Positions 39,865 through 47,755 of a stretch of 49,739 nt of DNA are shown one piece after another. The notes beneath the pieces are model-generated. The model was not told the DNA's origin. It ran no database searches and worked only from the letters and a program-made list of their open reading frames with translations. The position numbers and the translations under genes are program-made. Position 1 is the first letter of the stretch, and each line of letters opens with the position of its first letter. Source of the stretch: an uncultured Acinetobacter sp. (GTDB lineage Bacteria > Pseudomonadota > Gammaproteobacteria > Pseudomonadales > Moraxellaceae); NCBI RefSeq assembly GCF_947626835.1, contig NZ_CANQTS010000016.1, positions 1-49,739 of the forward strand. Reading direction: 5' to 3'.

Positions 39865-40083
39865 ATGAATATTTTAAATCAAGTTTCAACTAAAATTGCT
39901 GCACTAAAAAGTGGCGATCAATGGGTTGTAACTGCTAAAGATCTATGGATTAGCCGTGCTGATTTCCAATCTTTAGCGGTGTACTTGGCACGTCAAGCAA
40001 GTGAAGGCGATTTTTCTATTAATGACATGCAGCAACGCTCAGCGTGGTTAGATCAAGCATCTTTAACGGTGCTGAAACACTAA
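39865..40083 (+). CDS. Small conserved-looking protein of unknown function
   Basis: The 72-residue product reads MNILNQVSTKIAALKSGDQW and continues with a mixed strand-helix pattern (VVTAKDLWISRADFQSLAVYLA) and ends with QASLTVLKH. No signal or membrane segment is seen. Host-like codon use, a start preceded by TAGGGT-rich sequence and a terminator just after it argue for a real gene. A winged-helix-like fold is conceivable but not shown. Confidence 0.65.
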   Translation: MNILNQVSTKIAALKSGDQWVVTAKDLWISRADFQSLAVYLARQASEGDFSINDMQQRSAWLDQASLTVLKH

Positions 40084-40094
40084 AATATTCAAGC

Positions 40095-40123
40095 AAAAAG
40101 CCCATATCCGATGGGCTTTTTTT
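40095..40123. terminator. Bidirectional terminator between the 72-residue gene and dedA
   Basis: AAAAAGCCCAT and ATGGGCTTTTT form a perfect stem with loop ATCCG, with A-run and T-run on either side. It ends both convergent genes. Confidence 0.9.
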
Positions 40124-40670
40124 ATATCAGTAAATCTTTAAAAAAACCGACAATATTGCCTAAACCATAACCAATCGACAGTAATACCCCAATCCATAAG
40201 GCACTGCCTAATACGTTGTATAACATAAACTGTGCAGGATTCATGCGTGCTGAACCCGCAGCGAAAGGTGCAAAAGAGCGTACAAAAGGCACAAAGCGCG
40301 CAATTAAAATGGTTAAGGCACCATGTTTAACAAAGTAATGATTGGTCTTTTGTATGTATTGCGGCTTAAAAAAGCGTGAATGCTGATTAAAATACTTTAG
40401 CCCCAATACTTGACCGGTATAATAATTGATGGTGTAACCCAACGTAGCGGCAATAAACAGTAACATGCCCATATATTGTAAATGTACATCGCTACTGGTT
40501 GAACACAATGCACCCACAGCAATCAGTAGGCTATCACCGGGTAAAAAAAACATAAACACTGAGCCGGTTTCTGCCAAAATCACCAAAAACAAAATGGCGT
40601 AAATCCATACTCCATATTGCTCAAGTAACATGGGCAACCATTGCTCTAAATGCAGTAAAATCTCCATCAT
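40122..40670 (-). CDS. DedA-family membrane protein
   Basis: The 182-residue protein has four to five membrane helices and the DedA motifs: a re-entrant segment FFLPGDSLLIAVGAL and ARFVPFVRSFAPFAAGSARM, which ends with the conserved Arg/Gly pattern. DedA proteins act as lipid scramblases or flippases (some for undecaprenyl phosphate) and affect membrane charge and polymyxin resistance. Which paralogue this is cannot be told. It follows a gap of 110 bases after ribE's terminator. Confidence 0.9.
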   Translation of the reverse strand: MMEILLHLEQWLPMLLEQYGVWIYAILFLVILAETGSVFMFFLPGDSLLIAVGALCSTSSDVHLQYMGMLLFIAATLGYTINYYTGQVLGLKYFNQHSRFFKPQYIQKTNHYFVKHGALTILIARFVPFVRSFAPFAAGSARMNPAQFMLYNVLGSALWIGVLLSIGYGLGNIVGFFKDLLI

Positions 40671-40730
40671 GGCATAATTTCCATAGCGTGCCCTCTCCTG
40701 CTATTTTGGTTAAAATCTAATTTTTCACAT

Positions 40731-40762
40731 AAAAAAACAGTCTAATTTTTCAACTAGACTGT
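40731..40762 (-). terminator. Intrinsic terminator of ribE
   Basis: On the minus strand ACAGTCTA pairs with TAGACTGT (arms at 40737-40744 and 40755-40762), followed by seven T. It lies 18 bases after the ribE stop. Confidence 0.85.
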
Positions 40763-40780
40763 CTCTATGTTGCGTTAGTT

Positions 40781-41440
40781 TTACTTCAAGAAGCCATTTT
40801 CTGCAAGAAAATCCATACTGATTTTTGAAGCTTGCGGTTGTTCAGCAGCTTTATCTCCAAGCAACAAGCGCTCGATATAACGGGCTAACACATCCACTTC
40901 GAGGTTCACTTTGCTGCCCATTTTCCATGTAGAAATGTTGGTGCGCTGTGCGGTATGGGGGATTAAATTTAGACTTAAAATATTGCCACGTAAGTAATTA
41001 ATGGTCAGGCTAATGCCATCTACAGTCACCGAGCCTTTTTCGGCTAGGTATTTGGCAATCTCACGCGGTGCTTCAACTTCAAAATATAAAGAGCGTGCAT
41101 CTTGGCGTGCCACAGTAATTTGGCCCACAGCGTCCACATGCCCTGACACAATATGCCCACCAAAGCGTGTGGTCGGTAGCATGGCTTTTTCAACATTGAC
41201 CACTTGACCGACTTGCCAGTTGCCTAATGTGCTACGGGTTAAACTCTCACGCGATACATCGGCTTCATACCAATGCTCACCCCATGCAATCACGGTTAAA
41301 CAGATACCATTGGTGGCGATTGAATCGCCTAAATGCACATCCGACATATCTAAATCGGTTTGAATACGTACCCGTACATCCCCTCCTACGCTTTGTAGGC
41401 TTTCTACTTTTCCTAAACTTTCTACAATGCCTGTAAACAT
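40781..41440 (-). CDS. ribE: Riboflavin synthase alpha chain
   Basis: The enzyme dismutates two lumazines into riboflavin. It starts MFTGIVESLGKVESL and has two similar halves: the first with GDSIATNGICLTV and FGGHIVSGHVD, the second with KGSVTVDGISLTIN and LIPHTAQRTN. Length 219 is typical. It lies downstream of ribD and the methyltransferase, 30 bases after the latter, so all three probably share a transcript. Confidence 0.95.
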   Translation of the reverse strand: MFTGIVESLGKVESLQSVGGDVRVRIQTDLDMSDVHLGDSIATNGICLTVIAWGEHWYEADVSRESLTRSTLGNWQVGQVVNVEKAMLPTTRFGGHIVSGHVDAVGQITVARQDARSLYFEVEAPREIAKYLAEKGSVTVDGISLTINYLRGNILSLNLIPHTAQRTNISTWKMGSKVNLEVDVLARYIERLLLGDKAAEQPQASKISMDFLAENGFLK

Positions 41441-41470
41441 AAGCGCTTCTCTATTAGCTAAATGAGGGCT

Positions 41471-42766
41471 TTACCACAGTGCCAATTGGGTCGCAACGCT
41501 TGCGGTATCCACACCACCTAACTCTGCATAATGATGCAATTGCGTCAACAATTGACGTAAAGGTGGACCAGATTTAGCATGTGTGTCGGTAATCACAATA
41601 AATTCTAAGACACGTGCCCGTTCTGATTGACGTTGCTTACTGACCCGATAGCGCGGTACATCTTGCGTCAGTAAAGTCACACGACCACGTTTTAAATTGG
41701 CTTGCAGTAAATCTACTGCATCAATATTACCATCAGTTGAGTAACTGGTCAGGATGTAACGTGCGTTAATGGTTGCGACTAATTTTTCATAGGCTTCTTT
41801 GGCATATCTTGAAGAATTGTACGGACTTGGACGTTCTTTCCGCCATGCACGATCAATACCACTTTTAAAGCCTTTGGTGTCTGGGGTAGGTAAATCCACC
41901 TGATCCCAAAGCGTTAACGCATTCAGCACATGATAATTACTGCTATAGGCATGCTGATTATAAGGTGGATCTAAATAGGCGACATCTACTTCAAAGCTGC
42001 TCATTTGATTGGCAAGATGCTGCGCATCCACACACCACACTTCTGCCGCAGGTTGCTGAGTGGCACCAACTTCACAAAAACGACTTGGAGTGAGCCACAA
42101 TAAAGATTCAATACGCTCTAATGCAGTTTGGGTTTTTCCACCCCAACCATGATGGAAACTTTTAAATACACCTGAGGTATTACTGACAAAACTTGCCGAA
42201 TATAACAAGGGTGCCAGTAAAGCACTCATTTCTACATCATCAATCGCGCCTTGCGCTTGCCATGCTGCAATTTGCTGACGAATGGCATCAATACGCATCC
42301 CATTACGACGTTTAAAGAATAAACGGTCACGGCTTGGGTCATAAATTTCATCATTGCGCGGACACAAATTATGTGTGACCCAACCTTTAACTTCAGGCAA
42401 ACGGTTTAAATGATCAATGGCTTTTTGATAACCACCCAATTCTTTAAATGCAGGTGCTTCAGTACAGGATAAAATTGCACTATTTAACGCATGACTATAA
42501 GGTTCCCAGTCATTAGCAATCACGCGATAACCATTTTGGCGCGCCAAACGTGATACCACACCCGAACCTGCAAAAAAGTCAGCAAAAATTGGCGAACGCC
42601 CATCATCACGCTTTAAGGTGCCGGTACTTTCTAAGGCTTCTAAAATCAGATGCAATAAACGGCGCTTATTGCCTAAATAAGGTACCAATTGATGGAAAAG
42701 GTATTCATCGGTGGTGCGCGCCGCATGGCGACGTTTATGGTAAACCGTAGATGACTCTGAACTCAT
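41471..42766 (-). CDS. Orphan adenine-specific DNA methyltransferase (D12 class-like)
   Basis: The 431-residue protein has an early FQ-PYLGNKRRLL segment, the SAM motif FADFFAGSGVVSRLARQNGY (about residues 61-80) followed by the acidic ANDWEPYS, and the catalytic DPPY at 266-269 (VAYLDPPYNQHAY), the order of the D12/Dam-like group. No restriction enzyme lies nearby, so it is an orphan. It overlaps ribD by four bases (42763-42766) and precedes ribE by 30 bases, so it is co-expressed with riboflavin genes. Acinetobacter species commonly carry such an orphan N6-adenine methylase; the recognition site cannot be read from the protein. Codon use is native. Confidence 0.85.
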   Translation of the reverse strand: MSSESSTVYHKRRHAARTTDEYLFHQLVPYLGNKRRLLHLILEALESTGTLKRDDGRSPIFADFFAGSGVVSRLARQNGYRVIANDWEPYSHALNSAILSCTEAPAFKELGGYQKAIDHLNRLPEVKGWVTHNLCPRNDEIYDPSRDRLFFKRRNGMRIDAIRQQIAAWQAQGAIDDVEMSALLAPLLYSASFVSNTSGVFKSFHHGWGGKTQTALERIESLLWLTPSRFCEVGATQQPAAEVWCVDAQHLANQMSSFEVDVAYLDPPYNQHAYSSNYHVLNALTLWDQVDLPTPDTKGFKSGIDRAWRKERPSPYNSSRYAKEAYEKLVATINARYILTSYSTDGNIDAVDLLQANLKRGRVTLLTQDVPRYRVSKQRQSERARVLEFIVITDTHAKSGPPLRQLLTQLHHYAELGGVDTASVATQLALW

Positions 42767-43845
42767 AGTGTCTCTTGCATTGGAATCAGTCTTAAACGTA
42801 CATCACTGCCGACTTGGGCAACATCAATGAGTTTAAAACGTTGTTGCTCTGCCATACGGCTAAATTCGGCGTTAAACATCGCGCGTGCAGACTGACCTAG
42901 AAAGGTCGGTGCAACATAGCTAATGAGTTCATCGACTAAATTGGCATGTAAAAATGCGGTTGATAAGGTAGATCCTGCTTCAACCAATACATCATAAATT
43001 TGCTTATCTTTTAAGGTTTTGAGTAAATCTTGCAGACTTTGCACTTCAAGTTGCTCAATCCCTAAATCAGCCAATTCTTGGCGATAAGGTGTCATCACCA
43101 TAACCTCATCAGGCTTGGCTAAGATTTTGGCATTGAGTGGTAAACGCCCTTGACGATCTAATACCACACGTTTGGGTTGTACCACATGCGCTACATCTAT
43201 TTCGCCTAAATCACGCACGTTTAGTTCACAATCATCAGCCAAAACCGTTTCAATTCCAGTAATCACCGCACCTGAAATAGCGCGCCAATGTTGCACATCA
43301 AGACGTGCCTCAACACCGGTAATCCACTTAGATTCACCCGATGCCATCGCGGTTCGACCATCTAAACTTGAGGCAATTTTTAAGCGTACATAAGGTTGAC
43401 CTGTCGCCATGGCTTTTAAAAAGCCTAAATTGAGTTGATGTGCCTGTTGTTGTAACACGCCCACTTCAACTTCAATACCAGCATCTTTTAAAATTTGCAC
43501 GCCCTTGCCTGCTACTAAAGGATTTGGGTCAGGACACGCCACTACCACTTTGGCCACACCTGCTGCAACTAAACCTTTGGCACATGGCGGTGTACGTCCA
43601 AAATGCGCGCATGGTTCTAAAGTCACATAAGCAGTTGCACCTTTGGCTTGCTCACCTGCATCACGTAATGCAAAGACTTCGGCATGGGGTTGACCCGCTT
43701 GAGGATGAAAACCCTCACCGACCAATTGACCGTCTTTGACAATCACGCAACCGACATTGGGATTGGGCTTAGTGGAATATTGTCCTTGCTTGGCTAAGGC
43801 AATGGCTTGTTGCATCCATTTTTGATCTTGGCTTAATTCACTCAT
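42763..43845 (-). CDS. ribD: Bifunctional riboflavin biosynthesis protein RibD
   Basis: The N-terminal deaminase (about 1-145) shows NPNVGCVIVKDG, HAEVFALRDAG and EPCAHFGRTPPCAKGL, giving the zinc ligands and the catalytic Glu. The C-terminal reductase (about 150-360) has VRLKIASSLDGRTAM and SKWITGVEAR. It carries out the second and third committed steps of riboflavin synthesis. It follows nrdR after six bases and overlaps the methyltransferase gene. Confidence 0.95.
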   Translation of the reverse strand: MSELSQDQKWMQQAIALAKQGQYSTKPNPNVGCVIVKDGQLVGEGFHPQAGQPHAEVFALRDAGEQAKGATAYVTLEPCAHFGRTPPCAKGLVAAGVAKVVVACPDPNPLVAGKGVQILKDAGIEVEVGVLQQQAHQLNLGFLKAMATGQPYVRLKIASSLDGRTAMASGESKWITGVEARLDVQHWRAISGAVITGIETVLADDCELNVRDLGEIDVAHVVQPKRVVLDRQGRLPLNAKILAKPDEVMVMTPYRQELADLGIEQLEVQSLQDLLKTLKDKQIYDVLVEAGSTLSTAFLHANLVDELISYVAPTFLGQSARAMFNAEFSRMAEQQRFKLIDVAQVGSDVRLRLIPMQETL

Positions 43846-43851
43846 TCACGC

Positions 43852-44319
43852 TTACTCAACATCTTGGTCACGTTGTTGCATTTGTTCAATCTGACGACGA
43901 AATGCTTCAACATCTTGGAAATCTTGATAAACCGATGCAAAACGCACATAGGCCACATGATCCATGGCAAACAAAGCTTGCATCACAATTTCCCCAATGG
44001 TGCGTGATTTGACATCACGTTCACCTAAACGACGAATTTTAAGTTGAATGTCGCTGAGTACCGCTTCGATTTGTTCTTGTGTGACAGGACGTTTTTGCAG
44101 CGCATGCATAAGTGAGCGACGTAATTTGGCTTCGTCAAAAGGTTCATTTTTACCATCGGATTTGATTACCCGTGGCATCACCACTTCGTAGCTTTCAAAA
44201 GTGGTAAAACGCTCACCGCAACTGATACATTCACGGCGACGACGGATTTGACAACCCTCTGCTGCCAAACGTGAATCAATGACTTTACTGTCTGCAGCGT
44301 TGCAAAATGGACAATGCAT
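43852..44319 (-). CDS. nrdR: Transcriptional repressor NrdR
   Basis: NrdR senses ATP/dATP and represses ribonucleotide reductase genes. The 155 residues carry a zinc ribbon ([17 protein letters not shown], then [12 protein letters not shown]) and an ATP-cone domain (about 49-139: [20 protein letters not shown]). NrdR-ribD is a widespread pairing. The gene begins the nrdR-ribD-methyltransferase-ribE run. Confidence 0.97.
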   Translation of the reverse strand: MHCPFCNAADSKVIDSRLAAEGCQIRRRRECISCGERFTTFESYEVVMPRVIKSDGKNEPFDEAKLRRSLMHALQKRPVTQEQIEAVLSDIQLKIRRLGERDVKSRTIGEIVMQALFAMDHVAYVRFASVYQDFQDVEAFRRQIEQMQQRDQDVE

Positions 44320-44404
44320 AGCGGTAAAATTGAACCCAAAAACTGAACGCTGAGTGTAGCAAAAAATCTGATCTTTGTAGAGCTTTGCGCTAGATATAGA
44401 AAAA

Positions 44405-44426
44405 AAACAGCCCTTTTGGGCTGTTT
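44405..44426 (-). terminator. Intrinsic terminator of amt
   Basis: AAACAGCCC and GGGCTGTTT form a perfect nine-pair stem with loop TTTT (44405-44426). On the minus strand it is followed by a T-run, and it lies 22 bases beyond the amt stop. Confidence 0.85.
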
Positions 44427-44448
44427 AATACTATATATAGTTTTTTAA

Positions 44449-45843
44449 TTAGTCGACGCGTTCGCCATGCTGACTTAAATCAAGACCCATGCGCTCATCA
44501 TCCGATGCCACACGAATACCAATCGTCATATCTAATACTTTTAAGATAATAAAGGTCAGTACTGCTGAGTAAGCCACTGTGGCCAAGACACCCTCAACCT
44601 GCACCCAAAGTTGATGCATTAAGTTGGTCGGTACAGCATCACCCATAATAAATTCACTGGCAAAGAAAGCAGTTAAGATTGCACCAACAATACCGCCTAC
44701 ACCATGCAAACCAAAGGCATCAAGTGAATCATCGGCTTTGAGCATACGTTTTAATGCAGTAATGCCCCAAAAGCACACCACACCACCAATTAAGCCCATA
44801 GATAATGCACCACCAACTGTGACAAAACCTGCCGCAGGGGTAATCACCACTAAACCTGCCACTGCACCTGATGCACCACCCAATACCGATGCTTTACCAC
44901 GTACGATTTTTTCGGTCACCAGCCAAGATAAGGTTGCTGCTGCCGCTGCCACTTGGGTCACCACCAAAGCATAGCCTGCTGAACCATTGGCACCTAAAGC
45001 TGAACCACCGTTAAAGCCAAACCAACCCACCCACAGCAAACTTGCACCCAATACAGTTAAGGTTAAGTTATGCGGGGCCATAGATTCGCGCCCTAAGCCC
45101 ATACGTTTACCTAGCATATAGGCTGCAACCAAGCCTGCTACCCCTGAGTTGATGTGTACGACCGTACCACCTGCAAAATCAAGTGCGCCATCGTTACCTA
45201 ACCAACCACCACCCCATACCCAATGGGTAATCGGTGCATAGACCACCACTGACCAAATCGCAATAAAGGCCACAAAGGCACCAAACTTCATACGCTCGGC
45301 AATTGAACCACTAATAATGGCAACCGTGATAATGGCAAAGGTCATTTGGAAAATGACAAATAAGATTTCTGGAATTGAACCGCTTAAAGTTTCTGTTGTA
45401 ATGCCTGCGAGCATGACTTTGTCGAGGTTACCAATAAAGGCATTGCCATCACCAAAGGCAAGACTATAGCCGACTGCAATCCAAGTAATACTGACCACTG
45501 CTGCAGCAACAAAGCTATGCGCCATGGTGCTTAACACGTTTTTCTTACGCACCATACCAGCGTAAAAAAGTGCAAGACCGGGAATGGTCATAAGTAAAAC
45601 TAATGCAGTTGAAATTAAGATCCAAGCCGTGTCCCCAGTATCAAGCACAGCTTCTGGTTCAGCTGCTTCTACGCTGCTCATGCTCTCTGTGACAACAGGA
45701 ATCGGATCTGATGGTGTTGTTTGTGTGGTCACTACAGTGACTGGTGAATTGGGTGCATCTACTGCTGTTGCTTCTTGAGCCCAGGCAGCAGACCCACCTA
45801 ATAATGCGCTGGATAAACCAAACGCAAGCAGCGCCTTTTTCAT
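44449..45843 (-). CDS. amt: Ammonium transporter Amt
   Basis: The 464-residue protein has a signal peptide (MKKALLAFGLSSALLGGSAA, cleavage near WAQ-E), a Thr/Pro/Val-rich periplasmic segment of about 40 residues, and eleven membrane helices. Amt motifs include WGFNGGSALGAN-type LWVGWFGFNGGSALG, FAGGTVVHINSGVAGLVAAY with the first pore His and DAFGLHGVGGIVGAIL with the second. It conducts ammonium when nitrogen is scarce and is gated by GlnK, encoded 62 bases upstream. Length and residues are normal. Confidence 0.95.
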   Translation of the reverse strand: MKKALLAFGLSSALLGGSAAWAQEATAVDAPNSPVTVVTTQTTPSDPIPVVTESMSSVEAAEPEAVLDTGDTAWILISTALVLLMTIPGLALFYAGMVRKKNVLSTMAHSFVAAAVVSITWIAVGYSLAFGDGNAFIGNLDKVMLAGITTETLSGSIPEILFVIFQMTFAIITVAIISGSIAERMKFGAFVAFIAIWSVVVYAPITHWVWGGGWLGNDGALDFAGGTVVHINSGVAGLVAAYMLGKRMGLGRESMAPHNLTLTVLGASLLWVGWFGFNGGSALGANGSAGYALVVTQVAAAAATLSWLVTEKIVRGKASVLGGASGAVAGLVVITPAAGFVTVGGALSMGLIGGVVCFWGITALKRMLKADDSLDAFGLHGVGGIVGAILTAFFASEFIMGDAVPTNLMHQLWVQVEGVLATVAYSAVLTFIILKVLDMTIGIRVASDDERMGLDLSQHGERVD

Positions 45844-45905
45844 TCGTTTCCCCCAACCGTGTTTTTTTAAGTTATGCCCAAAGGAGCAAACTTCATGCCA
45901 ACCTA

Positions 45906-46280
<375 letters not shown>

Positions 46281-46285
46281 TTATG

Positions 46286-46301
46286 TTCAAATTCCGTGCC
46301 A
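46286..46301 (-). promoter_or_regulatory. Sigma-54-like promoter upstream of glnK
   Basis: On the minus strand TGGCACG-GAAT-TTGAA matches the -24 box fully and the -12 box (TTGCA) except for the C, which is usually important. The spacing is right and a start near 46276 would give a leader of about 32 bases. The downstream glnK-amt operon is the classic NtrC/sigma-54 target. Confidence 0.4.
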
Positions 46302-46517
46302 AAGCCCTAAGGTTGGGGGATGTTAAGGCTTTTCACGTTGCTTATTTATACATTATTTTAAGGGTCGGCATGTAGTCACAATGCTAAAAAAAATACATAT
46401 TTACTCAGAAAATAACGATTAAAATCATCGAAAGAAAGCGTATTTTTCTATCATGACTAGGGCAAGTGCCTGAGCGGTGCTACACTAAAATGACTTTATT
46501 ATTCACTGGGCTTACGC

Positions 46518-46742
46518 ATGCTTGAAACTTTGATCCAAGCCATTTTGCAACAGATTGATCAACCTAAAAAAGATCTAGAACATAACCTACGTGCCTTGCT
46601 ACAAGAGGCGGTGAGTAAAATGGATTTGGTCTCGCAAGATGAAATGGAACGTCAACGCCAAGCGTTGCAACAGGCAAATTTACGCCTTGAGCAACTGATG
46701 CAACATATTGACGCACTAGAGCAGCAGCTAAAACAGAAATAA
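46518..46742 (+). CDS. ubiK: Ubiquinone biosynthesis accessory factor UbiK (BMFP family)
   Basis: The 74-residue protein starts MLETLIQAILQQIDQPKKDL and has an amphipathic N-terminal helix followed by a trimeric coiled coil (about 40-74: DLVSQDEMERQRQALQQANLRL region). The family (formerly BMFP/YqiC) supports aerobic ubiquinone assembly with UbiJ and binds lipids. It lies before comM, a frequent neighbour in gammaproteobacteria. Confidence 0.9.
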   Translation: MLETLIQAILQQIDQPKKDLEHNLRALLQEAVSKMDLVSQDEMERQRQALQQANLRLEQLMQHIDALEQQLKQK

Positions 46743-46809
46743 GCACTCATTTTGTGCATTTTTTCAGCAAAATCATCCAGTGAATATGCACTAATAAGGA
46801 GCATGTGTG

Positions 46810-47670
46810 ATGTCTTTTGCGAAAATTTATACGCGTGGTGTGTTGGGCCTAGATGCCCCTTTAATTGAAGTTGAAGTGCACATTAGCCAAGGCTTACCTT
46901 CTTTAACCATGGTTGGCTTAGCCGAAGCTGCGGTGCGTGAAAGTAAAGATCGTGTACGCTCTGCTATTATTAATAGCGGTTTTAACTTTCCTACTAAACG
47001 TCTGACCATTAATTTAGCCCCTGCAGATTTACCTAAAGATGGCGCACGCCTAGATTTAGCCATTGCACTTGGAATTTTAATCGCTTCAGATCAATTGCCC
47101 GAACACAGCACAGCAGGTTTAGAATTTATTGGTGAGTTAGCCTTAGATGGACAATTGCGTCCCACCACAGGCACTTTGAGTATTGCTATTGCCTGCCAAC
47201 AAGCAGGTCATCAATTGATGTTACCTGCTGAAAATGCAGCAGAGGCTGCCAAACTTAGTGACTTTGCTGTGTTTGCGGCGCACAATTTAAAGCAGGTTTG
47301 TCAGCATTTAAATCAGAGCGAGCTATTAGCACCTTATATGGTCACTACTGAGCATACTGTTGAAGCAAGTAGCTTAGATTTAGCCGATGTCAAAGGTCAA
47401 CTAAGACCGCGGCGCGCCTTAGAAATTGCCGCAGCAGGTGGACATTCTTTATTGTTTAAAGGGCCACCAGGGACGGGTAAAACTTTACTTGCCTCGCGCT
47501 TAGCTGGCATTTTGCCACCATTAGACTTAAACGAAAATTTAGAAGTGGCGCGCATTTATTCTGTTGCAAATATGCCTCATGCCTTTGGCACACGCCCTTT
47601 TCGCGCACCGCATCATACGGCCTCAGCCATCGCTTTAGTGGGGGGCGGTGTAAGTAGTCAGAATAAGTAA
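46810..47670 (+). pseudogene. comM: comM 5' part, interrupted by an island
   Basis: ComM is a Mg-chelatase-like AAA+ helicase of about 500 residues that drives branch migration during natural transformation. The Lon-like N-terminal domain (FAKIYTRGVLGLDAPLIEVE, GLPSLTMVGLAEAAVRESKD) and Walker A (GPPGTGKTLLASRLAG, about residues 219-226 plus) are intact. The frame stops with RAPHHTASAIALVGGG followed by VSSQNK and TAA; homologues go on after GGG with Ser-Asn-Pro-Lys-Pro-Gly. The native part ends near 47648, so Walker B and the C-terminus are missing. Start ATG at 46810 follows AAGGAG. This is the gene that also carries AbaR-type islands. Confidence 0.93.
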
Positions 47671-47755
47671 AATTATATCTATTTTTTTCACTTTATTTGC
47701 AATTATTCATAGAAAATGAAATTATAAAAGTAAGAATTATTAATAATTTCGAATT
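47671..47755 (+). other. AT-rich terminal region of the island before the tnsE-like gene
   Basis: No gene is present. The segment holds A/T runs and repeats of AAGTAA-type motifs that may be transposase sites, and no strong ribosome-binding site precedes the ATG at 47756. Confidence 0.4.

Noticed and set aside
44624..44974. Long open frame antisense to amt (and similar ones inside feoB, argH, thrC, gpmI)
   Set aside because: They mirror the codon pattern of clear genes on the other strand, have Ser/Thr/Pro-rich translations and lack ribosome-binding sites.
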